Shown: positions 36,608-46,810 of the stretch, one piece after another
Position numbering within the stretch: the stretch's first letter is position 1
Layout of the letters: every line of letters begins with the position of its first letter
Assembly (NCBI GenBank): GCA_017590115.1
Contig: JAGGNK010003224.1
Coordinates: 1,230,913 to 1,294,912 of the forward strand
Direction: 5' to 3'
DNA from: Montifringilla adamsi
Lineage: Eukaryota; Chordata; Aves; Passeriformes; Passeridae
Length of the DNA: 64,000 bases
Translations under genes and position numbers: made by a program
The notes under the pieces: model-generated
What the model saw: only the letters and a program-made list of their open reading frames with translations
What the model was told of the DNA's origin: nothing
The model's database searches: none

Positions 36608-38515
36608 GTGAAATCATCAGCCCAGCTGAAGTGCATGTACATTAATGCACAAAGTGTGGGAAACAAACAGGAGGAGCTGGAAGCCATTGTGCAACAGGAG
36701 AATTATGACATGGTCACCATCACTGGAACGTGGTGGGGTAACTCGCATGACTGGAGTGCTGCAATGGGTGGCTACTTGCTCTTCAGAAGGGGCAGGCAAG
36801 GGAGGAGAGGTGGTGGGGATTCGATATATTGGGGAGACTTTTGACAGTATAGAGCTTGAGGATAGTGATTATATGGTTGTGTGCTTCTGGGGGAGGATCA
36901 GGGAGAGGGCCAATGTGGCAGATACCTGGGTTAGAGGCCTATTCAGGACACTCACTCAGAAACTACCTTGGGAAGCAGCCTTTAAAAACAAGCAGGCCCA
37001 TGAAAGCTGGATATATTTCAAGAATAAAATCTTGATGGTGCAGGAGCAGACTGTTCCTAAGTGCCGAAAAATGAGCCAGTGAGGAAGACCAGCCTGGCTG
37101 AGCATGAACCCTGCACAGGAACACAGGTAAAAAACAAGGGTGTATCACCTTTGGAAAAAGAGGCAGGCAATACAGAAAGTGTTTCAGGATGCCACTTGGC
37201 CATGCAGAAAGAAATTTAGACAGGTAAAAGCTTAGAACTTAATCTGGCCACTTCTGTAAAAGATAATACGTGTTTTTGTAAATACATTAATAACAAAAGG
37301 AGGGGCAAGGAAACTCTTCATTTTTTGTTGGATGTGGGGAGAAATATATACTGAAGATGAAGAAAAAGACTGAGATACTTAAATCCTTCTTTTCATCAGT
37401 CTTCAACTGTAAGACTGATGATCCTTGGGACAATTGGCCTCTTGAGCTGGTAGACAGGACAGGGAGCAGAATGGACCCCCTGTAATCCAGAAGGAAGCTA
37501 GTGACCTTCTGTACTCCTTAGATGCTCACAAGCCTATGGGACCAGACAGGATTTATCCTAGGGTAATGAGGGAGCTGGCACAATAACTTGCCAAGCCACT
37601 GTCTGTAATTTGTCATGAGTCCTGGCTAACCTAGGAGGTCCCAAGTGACTGAAGGTTGGCCAATGTGACATCCATCCACAAAAAGGGCCAGAATTAGGAT
37701 CCAGGGAACCACTTGACCTCAGTGCTGGGAAAGGTTATGAAACAGATCACCTTGAGTGCAATCACACAGCACATGCAAGGCAGCTGGGGGATCAGGTGAC
37801 CCAGCTGGTGGATGCAGGAAAGCCTGTGGATGCAGTCTATCTGGACTTCAGCAAGGCCTTTGACACTGTCTCCCACAGCACACTCCTGGAAAAGCTGGCA
37901 GCCCACGGCTTGGACGGAGCACTCTTTGCTGGATTCAGAGCTGGCTGCATGGCCGGGCCCAGAGGGTGGTGGTGAACAGTGCTGCATCCGGCTGGGTCCA
38001 GTCACCAGTGGTGTCCCTCAGGGGTCTGTGCTGGGGCCAGTACTGTTTAATATCTTTATTGATGATGTAGATATGGGTATTGAATTTACTATTAGCAAAT
38101 CCATGAATCACCTTCAAGTTGGGCATCGTTGTTGATCTGCTGGAGGGCAGGAAGGCTCTGCAGAGGGATCTGCACAGGCTGCATCGATGGGCTGAGGCCA
38201 GTGGGGTGAGGTTCAACAAGGCCAAGTGCCAGGTCCTGCCCTTGGGTCACAACAGCCACAGGCAGTGCCACAGGCTGGGGCAGAGTGGCTGGAAAGGAGC
38301 TGGGGGTGCTGGTGACAGCAGCTGAACACGAGCCAGGGCGTGCCCAGGTGGCCAAGAAGGCCAATGGCATCCTGGCCTGGATCAGCAATGGTGTGGCCAG
38401 CAGGGCCAGGGCAGGGATTGTCCCCTGTACTGGGCACTGGTGAGACCACAGCTCAAGGGCCTCTCACTGCAGACAGTGAGGTGACATTGAGGTGCTGGAG
38501 AGAGTCCAGAGAACT
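36608..38515 (+). pseudogene. CR1 ORF2 remnant (endonuclease and reverse transcriptase)
   Basis: The N-terminal APE-type endonuclease starts with LKCMYINAQSVGNKQEELEA (about 36626-36685). At 36725-36727 a Gly codon GGA stands where the family's catalytic Glu precedes TWW. After a frame change near 36815 the endonuclease is cut short, and the linker motif with ESWIYFKNKILMVQEQ follows near 37000. The reverse transcriptase palm is visible as [20 protein letters not shown] from about 37805 and, in another frame, as [20 protein letters not shown] near 38005-38064. At 38106-38111 the catalytic Asp-Asp pair reads Asn-His. The thumb follows in a third frame from about 38137. Segments lie in all three frames, with many stops, so this is a pseudogene. 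Confidence 0.85.
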
Positions 38516-40519
38516 GTGGTCTTTATTACTGAATATTAACATACACCTAGAGAGATTTTAACTAAGAATCATTATTTTAAGTCAAAATTATAGACAATAA
38601 AATTATAGTTTCATATCATGGTATCACTTATGCTATTGACAGTGTGAGTGGTATTTCAGAGTCTAATGTGAAGCACACTAAAGGCTTAGAAGAATGAGGA
38701 AACAGAACTTCAAAGTACTTTTTTAAAGTAGAACCCGCTTTGGTTTAAGCTCAGTTTGAAATCATAGAATATTAATAAAAATTGAGCTAGAGGAAATGTC
38801 CTTCGAAAATTCTCCTTCTTTCACTTTACCCTAGCCTTGTTTTGTTTAGGAAGCAATAGATACTGTGAATGAGTTAGGGATAGTAACATATACCATGTGA
38901 TTAACTTTAGATTTATTTAATAAACACACTGAGTATGGAAACTAATTACAGATGTAAAGGGAAGGGACAATTTATAAAAACAGACTATGTTGCTGTTTTA
39001 AGTTATTAAAAATTAGCATATTGAAGGACATTTGCACATTCATTTTTTGTAACTCCCCCTTCCTCCCATACATTAAAGTGTAATTCAAGTCTTGGGCATT
39101 ACCAGCTCAGGTATAACCCTAAAATACTGTCTGGTTGTAGCATCTTTTGTTCATCTTGCCGTGCTTACCAAATAGAGTAAATTAAGTCAATGGAGCTGCT
39201 CACAGGATTTTATTGAAGGAACAACAAAATCCAGCTACATTTTTGGTATGACACATTTTTTCCATTCTTATCCATAATTCATTTGTGCAAGTGGGCTTTT
39301 TTTACATTCTAATAAACAACATGAAAGAAAGAGCTATTCTCATGGCATTTGCACAACAACAAAGAAGTGTTGAAATGTGTACAGTAGCCCTTTCTTGTGA
39401 TATGTTTAGGCTGATTTCTCTGATTAAGGTGTTTAGTCATCCAGTAGACACAATTATTTAATGTTACAGCAGTCTCAGGGTTTTTTTTTATTGTCTAGAA
39501 AACCAAAATATTAATAAAAATATTTTATCAGGATACCATTTGAATTGGGGAATATTTTTAATTGTTTTTATACATTTCACCAGGGAAAATTACAAGATCT
39601 GCATTGTCCAGGAATTCTTTCCCATCTGAAAAATGATGTTCATACAAAACAAGAGCAAGAAAAGAAAGCAGCTACTACATTGCAGAAATAAAATTATGTT
39701 GAATCTAAACCACTGAATCGTTTTGCGAAAAAAAAAATGTTGTAAATAAATTGCAAAAGCAACTGTTTACTAACATTTTCAGAGTACCTATTCAAAGCTT
39801 TCTTATAGGAATATTGACCACCACATCTAAGAATTTTTTTTTTTTTTTTTGCAGGTCTTTTTGTAATTGTGCTGCATCTGATGTACCATTTTTAACAAAA
39901 CGAAGTAAATCTAAAGGGAACAGAAACATTCTTAAGCAGCATGAATCAACAGGGATATATTAGAACACTAGGTGATGTACCAAGTACATTTCTAGAGACC
40001 ACTAAATAATGAATGCATAGTACAGCTGCTACCTCCCAGTGGCTAGGAATGGGAAGTGTCTCACTTATGAGCATTGACATGAAGGTATGCTTCAAAATCA
40101 AGGGCTAACAAATCATTTGAATTTGATAATATTTACAAAAGCACTACTTTTATTTTTACTGTAGTTGATAGGACTTGAAGATAAGGAGGTGGGAATGCTT
40201 CTTTATTGCAAGATATATCACAAAAGATTTAATATATTGGTCTGTTTAAATGCAAATAACTATAGGCAATCTGTCTGTTTCCACTTGCTTAATGGAAATT
40301 GCCTTCAAATATAGCAATTATATTTTGCCCTCCATCTCCAGTCCTCACCTCCCCTTCAACCGCTCATGGAAACTGGAAGAGTTTGATGCGCAAATGACTC
40401 CAGGGTCACGAAAGCAATTAGAAGTATTGAAATCAGTGACACTTTTAATTGCTTGGAGCTGCTTGATCACCCACCTTTCTTTTTTTCTTCTCAGAAATGC
40501 TTGGGGGGTATTCACTGAC
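38516..40519. other. Intergenic DNA between two CR1 copies; nothing recognised
   Basis: AT-rich DNA with short T and A runs (for example the T15-like run at about 39834-39850). No open frame with a domain, no RNA gene. It separates the plus-strand CR1 that lacks a 3' end from the minus-strand CR1 that has one. Confidence 0.55.
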
Positions 40520-41600
40520 TCAAAGAATCACAGAATAAGCTGAGTTGGTGGGGGACCCACGAGGATCATCAAATCCAACTCCTGGTCCTTCAAAGAACCA
40601 TCCCCAAGAGTCACACCCTGTGCCTGAGTGTTGTACAAACACTTCTTGAGCTCTGTCAGGCTGGTGCTATGACCACTGCCCTGGAGGACCTGTTCCAGTG
40701 CCCAGCCACCCTCTGGGGGAAGAAACTTTTCTTGATACCTAAAGTAAACCTCCCCTGACACAACTGCAGGCCATTCCCTTGGGTCCTATCAGTGGTCACC
40801 ACAGAGAAGAGATCGGTGCTGTCCCTCCTCTTCCCCTCCCAAGGAAGTTGTAACTTTCTCGAAGTCTCCCCTTAATCTCCTCCAGGCTAAAAAGATCAAA
40901 TTACTTCAGCTGCTCTCATACAGCTTCCTCTCAAGGCCCTTCACCATCTTTGTTGCCCTCCTTTGTACACTCTCTAACAGCTTTATACCTTTTTTATACT
41001 GTGGCACCCAGAAGTGCCCCCAGCACTGGAGGTGAGGCCGCCCCAGTGCAGAGCAGAGCAGGACAATCCCCTCCCTTGCCCGGCTGGCCGTGCTGTCCCT
41101 GATGCCCCCAGGACACGCTTGGCCCTCCTGGCTGCCAGGGCACTGCTGGCTCATGTTCAACTTGCCATGGACCAGAAGCCCAGGGCCCTTTCCATGGCAC
41201 TGCTGTCCAGCCTCTCATTCCCCAGTCTGTCTGTACATCCAGGGCTGCCCCATCCCCAGTGCAGAATCCAGCCATTACCTTTGTTGAATTTCATAAGTTG
41301 GTGATTCCCCACTCCTCTAATTTGTTGAGGTTTCTCTGCAGGGCCTCTCTACCCTCGGGGGAGTCAACAGTTACTTTCAAAAATCAGATGAGAGAAGTTT
41401 TGCAATGACATCAGCCAGTTCTTTGAGGCTTCTTGGATGCATCCCATCAAGTCCCATAGATTTGTAGGGATTCAGCTGCAGCAGCTGATTCTGCATAATT
41501 TCAGTGTCAGTTGGGAGTTGATCATTCTCACAGCAATGATCCTCCACCTCAGGGCACTGAGACCTCCTTGTTCCATCATTCATGTTGGAAACAAAGAATA
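40520..41600 (-). mobile_element. CR1 LINE, minus strand, with reverse transcriptase core deleted
   Basis: Read on the minus strand from 41600, it begins with the ORF2 segment ENDQLPTDTEIMQNQLLQLN and PYKSMGLDGMHPRSLKELAD, just upstream of the palm. At about 41370 it jumps to the thumb-side sequence (a 'ccgagggtagagaggccctgc' block near 41350) and continues through the ORF2 C-terminal coding part (YKKGIKLLESVQRRATKMVKG near 40950) and the 3' UTR to the octamer-like tail at 40520 (plus strand CAAAGAATCACAGAAT). The reverse transcriptase palm with its catalytic residues is missing. Frameshifts and stops occur throughout. Confidence 0.85.
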
Positions 41601-44600
41601 TGTCAGGAGAAGGACTGGGATGTTTTATCGAAGTGTGCTTGCTATTTACATTGTTACAGTGGAAACTGAGTATCCAGATGCAGCAGGAAAAAGTGCTAGT
41701 GATTTATAAATAAACAGAAATGTCCATGTTCAATGTAAAATTATTTTAGATCATAAAGATCCAGATGTGACCATAATAACATTTTCATTATATGCTTGAA
41801 ACTTAGGTGTTCAGTAGTCTTGATATGCAATGGCTAGATGCTCAAGAAGTTTTCCTAGCATCAAGTAAATTCCTAGTATTAATATGTAATGTTGCATAAA
41901 CAGGCCTGTCTCACACAACTGATCATTTTAGCACAGGAATAATGCCTCAATTGTTACTGTGGATACACAAAATTCCACTTTGCTTTTGTTGTCAACTTTA
42001 TGAATACTAAACATACAGGATTTAGCTTAGTTGAAATGAGTCTTTGAGATACAGCAATAAATTACTTCTATTGTGCACTACTTCTAGTACCGTGCTTCCT
42101 TCTGAATGTCCCTTTAATTTCCACCTTTGGCATGAGAAAGTGATTACATGACAACTTTCAGTGTGTCTTTGAGTTAAGGTTTGGGCCTATTTAGCTATGG
42201 TTAGCTAAATTCTGTTTCAGCTCAACTTGGGTTTGTTTAGGGCCCATTCCCACCCCCCACCCCAGTTTGTTCTGTTTTCTTTTCCTCTTTTTGTGCTTTT
42301 GGGGCATTTTTTTTTTTTTTGTCTGAAGATTTTTGTCCAGAAAGCTATAAATGCAGATTAAAGGATACAATTTAAAACTGTCATAGGCAGGTTCAGTTTG
42401 GTGCCTCTATAAAAGCAAGAAAACTGAATGTAGTTTTTCAGGCTCAATAAATAATAAATTTTAAAAAGTAACTTAAAAACTAATAAAAACCAAAGTATTT
42501 AAGCTTGTACTGACTATTGCAGTTACAGTGCTTGCAGTAAATAATTTAGTGGTGGATCTCTTTCTGATACTCAAAAAATAATTTAAAAAAAAATAAAACC
42601 ATGAGAAGTACAACATTACATAAATGAGAAAAAAACATAATATTTCCTGATTTTTTTTTCAGGACCAGGCTCCAGTCTTGAAAACACTAGAGAATTAATC
42701 TGTATGTTCACCTTCTGCCACTTTTCTCTGTACTAGAAGCTGTATGTGAGATATGTAAATGCCAGCCTATTTTAATTGAATAATTAGTCTTCAAATGCAG
42801 CATAATATCATGAGCTGAGTATTTATGTTATAATGTCTCTTCCCTTTCTACCACACAGATTTTTATAATTTGTGAACTTGCTTATACTAATTTCTAAAGA
42901 GAAAATCTTGTCTGCCTTCTGTGCTTGGAACGTATTGTGCGTGACATTATTATTCTTAAAAGATCGTTAATTAACAGTGAAAAATATCTTGAAACACATG
43001 CAGGAATAGCATCTGACAAGTCAACATTTCACAATTTGTGGATAAAAACATATCCAAATCACAGAAACTATTATGGTACACTAAGATAATAAGCAAATTA
43101 AGGTCTTGAGCATTGAACATTAGAACTGAGGAGAATGTTTGATTGTTTGTATAGAAGTTACCCAAAACTTCACTGAATCAAGCAAATGCTATTAGTGAAA
43201 TAATGCACGAAAAACCAAATTAACTTATGGAAGAACAAACCAACAGAGAGACTTTTTTACTACATTAGCACAAAATGGCAACTTCAGAGAAATTAATATT
43301 CTTATGGGAAGGTGTTAGTGAGACAGTAATATCCCTACAAATTTTTAGCTTTGATATCCTGCTCTGCTAATCCAGACTTCATGCACTCTTGCTATTCTTA
43401 CCATTTAAACTTGAGTGCCTTCAAGTAATGCATTAAGGAAATTGATTACCATCTCTTACATGCTTATCCTTTCATTTTTTTCCCCAGAGAGGAAAGCTCA
43501 TGCAGTTGAAAACTGTCTTCTTTATTTTTATGTACTCTTGATGTGCACAAATAGAGATATCAATCTGATTGATCTATATGTCAGTCCATTTGATAGGAAA
43601 CCAAATTGTGGGAGCACATTTTTGCAGCTGGAAAAGGAAACTGAGAGGTTTGTGACAGTCAGTAGTTCCCACGATCCTTTCCTCTGTAGTCATGGGGCAG
43701 TTTGTGGGAGTGCATTATCCTCTGAAAATACCAACAAGTTCTGCCTTTAATACTAGCACAATTTCATTGTGCTGTCAGTATGAAGTTGTTGACTGTGGAC
43801 CTTACGAGGACCTCATGGGAATAAGTATAAATCAGTGAAATACAAAAAAATTCAAAGTTGCAAATATGACTTAGAAGTCAGTGTCCAAATGGGGATATTT
43901 GATGAAATTTAAGACTATTTGTTTTGTCTTCTAGATGCTGGGAACTTAATTTAAATGTATTTATATTGATATCTTGATCTGTAAATCTAAATCATAGTAT
44001 AGATATGCATCTGGGATTCATGCATTTAAACAGAGGATTAATTCATTTACTATTAGTAGTATATTTTGCCATTCAATTGAATTACTAATTATGTAAAATT
44101 ATTGTAAGTTTTAAGTTCTTATACTTCGTGAAAGTAGAGCAAGATGTTTGTATCTTCAGTACCTCTATAACTTTCAAGCCATTTCTATTTCCTCAAGTAC
44201 ATCTCCTCATTTCTATTCTGCCTTGAAACATAAGGCTAGAAATTCCTCATACTCTGGTGTAATTGTCCCAGACATTCTTGCCTAATGAAACTAGTTAAAA
44301 TAAGTGAAGTTAAAATACAAATCTTTTCTACCTGATTTTTTCTTTTTGAGTGGAGGAAACAGGTGCAAGTGATTGATTGTTATCATCCTGTTCTTACATC
44401 AGTAATGATCTACAGAGATTTATTTTATATTTATTAGACCCTCATCTCTGTTTCAGTGTACCCACCATGCTGACTGTTACAACAATATAAATGAAAAAAC
44501 GTGAAAATACAACTCATAAAACTGGCAAAGGCACATTAATTACCTGAAGTAATATGTTGTATTTAATTTTTGAGTTTCAGATCAATGTCTTCCCATCACA

Positions 44601-45043
44601 TTTATGATCATATCTTTAAATAATTAAAACATTTTTGTTTGAACCTGATATGTATATTGAAATGCCAAAAAGTAAAAGTAAATAGTATCAAATAGCAGAC
44701 ATCTCTTAAGAAATGCATTAAGTTATAGTTGGAGGCAACCTTTCCCTGAAGTACACCATCTTAATGAAGATGAAAGGTGTTAAGCCTGATGGAATTATTT
44801 TTTGCTGAGGCAGAAATTGGCAGAAGATGTAAACCATTTATACCATGCATAGAGATACAGCCTACCATAAGATCATGCCCCCAGTACAATCCTTGTTTTA
44901 TATTTTATGGTATTTTCCTTTCTGGTGTGTTGTATTTCTACACTTAGGTGACCACTGGGATTCTTGTTCAGAGTCTCCAGTCAAGCACTGTGATGATGGT
45001 GGCCAGGTGGGATGTCTGTGCAGTGCTCTCACTGAGTCAAGCT
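41601..45043. other. Intergenic DNA; nothing recognised
   Basis: AT-rich sequence with a T-rich low-complexity patch at about 42280-42320 and otherwise no identifiable element. The longest open frame (about 43415-43750) has no recognisable domain and no exon-like context that I can support. Confidence 0.55.
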
Positions 45044-45430
45044 GAATTCACAGAGTCACAGAATGGAAGAGACCACACCGGTCATCTTGTCCAACCTCCC
45101 TGCTCATCCCAGAGCACACGGCACAGGATTGTGTCCAGACAGTTCTTGAATATCTACCATGAGGAAAACTCCAAACCTTACTGGACAAACTGTTCCAGTG
45201 CTCAGTCACTGCACAATAAAGATCTTCCTTACATTCAAGTGGAACTTCCTGTCCATCACTTTCTGCCTGTTGCCTCTTGTCCTATTGCTCAGCACTACCT
45301 ATTTATAGACACTGATGAGGTCCCCTCTCAGTTGCCTGTTCTCAAGACTGAACAGGCTGAACTCTCTCAGCCTTTCCTTTTGGGATACTCACTCCCCTAA
45401 TGATCTTGTTTTGTTCTCTACTTTTGCCAG
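45044..45430 (-). mobile_element. CR1 LINE 3' fragment, minus strand
   Basis: The plus strand begins with the inverted tail GAATTCACAGAGTCACAGAATGG, continues with 'gtccaacctccctgctc', 'ttccagtgctcagtcactg' and 'cctcttgtcctattgc', and reaches 'gaggtcccctctcag' and the 'gaacaggctgaactctctcagcc' block, all typical of an avian CR1 3' UTR read backwards. It belongs to a subfamily different in detail from the copies at 28692 and 40520. The right edge, near 45430, is approximate. No coding part is retained. Confidence 0.8.
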
Positions 45431-46695
45431 TGATGAGTTGGTAGACCTCTCATGTTATCTTTCCTTCTTCTTGTTAGTATAGGTCATGGAGACCTATTTA
45501 GTTTAGTCAGTCCTTTTAAGAAAATTTTTCTTTTCTTTGATCATCCTTTTTTCCTCTCTGTCTTAGTTTTTCTGTTCTATTGTAATATTCTTCAGACAGA
45601 AGAACCAATCCACAGGCACAGTTTGTGGGTGCTATGCAGATTTATATCATACCATAACGATGTTTTCTGTTCTATTTTTTATTCCTTCCTTGATTACATT
45701 TTGTTTGCTTTTATGCTTCTGCTGCACACTGAGCTGATTTCTTTATTAACTTTTCATAAAATTACTTTCTTTAGTAAGCCTTTAATTATTCAAAAAATTA
45801 TTTTCTGAGTGGTTTTAGCTATCTAATAAACCTATCACTGGGTCATATTCTAGCTTGCCATTGCCATGGCACACACATAACCTTTTAAAAACTATGTCCC
45901 TGGTGATACACTTATTTAGCAGATGTATTACCTTGCCATGCTGTCAACACGGAGACTGTTAGAGCCCCACCCCTTAAAAGAGTAATGGCAAGGAAAATAG
46001 TACCATCATGGCAAATTGGGTATTGATCAGTGAAGCTCAGAACCCTTTTCTTAATCAGCACTGCCCTCTGATGATACCTTAGCAAGTAACTGCCTGTCAG
46101 TCATGATTCAAGAGAGAGTTCCTCCTACACCAGCCCAAAGCCCCACCTTTAAGTAATGCTTGGTCTCAATGATTTTCAGCTGCAAATTGCAATGGAGAAC
46201 AGGTAACTTCAGATGTAAACACAAAACACAGTTGTTGCAGGAAAGAAATTTACAAACAAAGGAGCCAGAAATAATGAATCCTTTACAGAGAAGAGGCTTC
46301 ATGAGTCCTCTTTTACTGACTGCTGGATATCCTATTTTTGAAACCAAACTGTTCCTTGTTTATGATGAAATGAAACAATTTGATAGACAGATGACAGGCA
46401 TGCTGTGTACCAGAGGAGCAGCTGTTTGCAATATCATTAAAAATTCTGGCAAACCCAAGGATATTGAAAGCAGCTGCTAGACACTTTCCAAAGTAATGTT
46501 ACTATGTTTTTATACTGATTCTTGGGAGTTCAATTAAATTTCTTTATAGTAAACCTTTGCATTTTATTTCAAGGCAGCTGAATTAGACTCCTACTTCTTA
46601 ACTGACTTGTAAGAAAATCTTAATTTTTCTGTGAATTTAGAAAATTGTACCAAGTCACAAATATTTATTAGTGACTCAAATATAATATCTTAATA

Positions 46696-46698
<3 letters not shown>
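45431..46698. other. Intergenic DNA left of the A run; nothing recognised
   Basis: T-rich then mixed sequence. Open frames at 45452-45808 and 46160-46480 are each just over 100 codons; the first is Phe/Leu-rich because the DNA is T-rich, and the second shows no family resemblance that I can identify. Because an A run follows, I looked for a retrocopied transcript here, but recognised none. Confidence 0.5.

Positions 46699-46787
<89 letters not shown>
46699..46787. repeat. A89 homopolymer with degenerate A-rich edge
   Basis: Eighty-nine uninterrupted A residues are followed by an A-rich edge (CCAAAAAACAAAAGAAAAAAAA) to about 46810. CR1 elements do not end in poly(A), so this is not a CR1 tail. 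It may be the tail of a retrocopy whose body I cannot identify, an expanded homopolymer or an assembly/sequencing artefact. Confidence 0.9.
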
Positions 46788-46789
<2 letters not shown>

Positions 46790-46810
46790 AAAAAAACAAA
46801 AGAAAAAAAA

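Larger units (their letters stand above)
35330..38515 (+). mobile_element. Long, decayed CR1 LINE lacking its 3' end
   Basis: This is the largest mobile element in the window. In order it has an ORF1-like part (coiled coil, then esterase-like domain), the start of the ORF2 endonuclease, the central linker region, the reverse transcriptase with YLDFSKAFD and [16 protein letters not shown] blocks, and the thumb region ([20 protein letters not shown]). Reading frames are broken many times and most of the endonuclease C-terminal half is missing. Matching sequence stops at about 38515 inside the region after the thumb; no 3' UTR or octamer tail follows. This is odd, since LINE truncation usually removes the 5' end, and points to a later deletion or rearrangement. 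The left edge is approximate. Confidence 0.85.

Noticed and set aside
40520..41600. Treating this copy and the one at 35330-38515 as two halves of a single CR1 broken by an inversion
   Set aside because: Both copies contain the region after the thumb (the block with the 'gggattgtcc' words near 38416 and 41060), so they overlap in content and must come from separate insertions.
45452..45808. 118-codon hydrophobic open frame
   Set aside because: Phe/Leu/Ile richness follows from T-rich DNA; no recognisable family, no exon or promoter context.
46160..46480. 106-codon frame left of the A89 run as a retrocopied gene
   Set aside because: I could not recognise any protein family, and no target duplication flanking the body and tail was visible. 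The A run alone does not establish a retrocopy.
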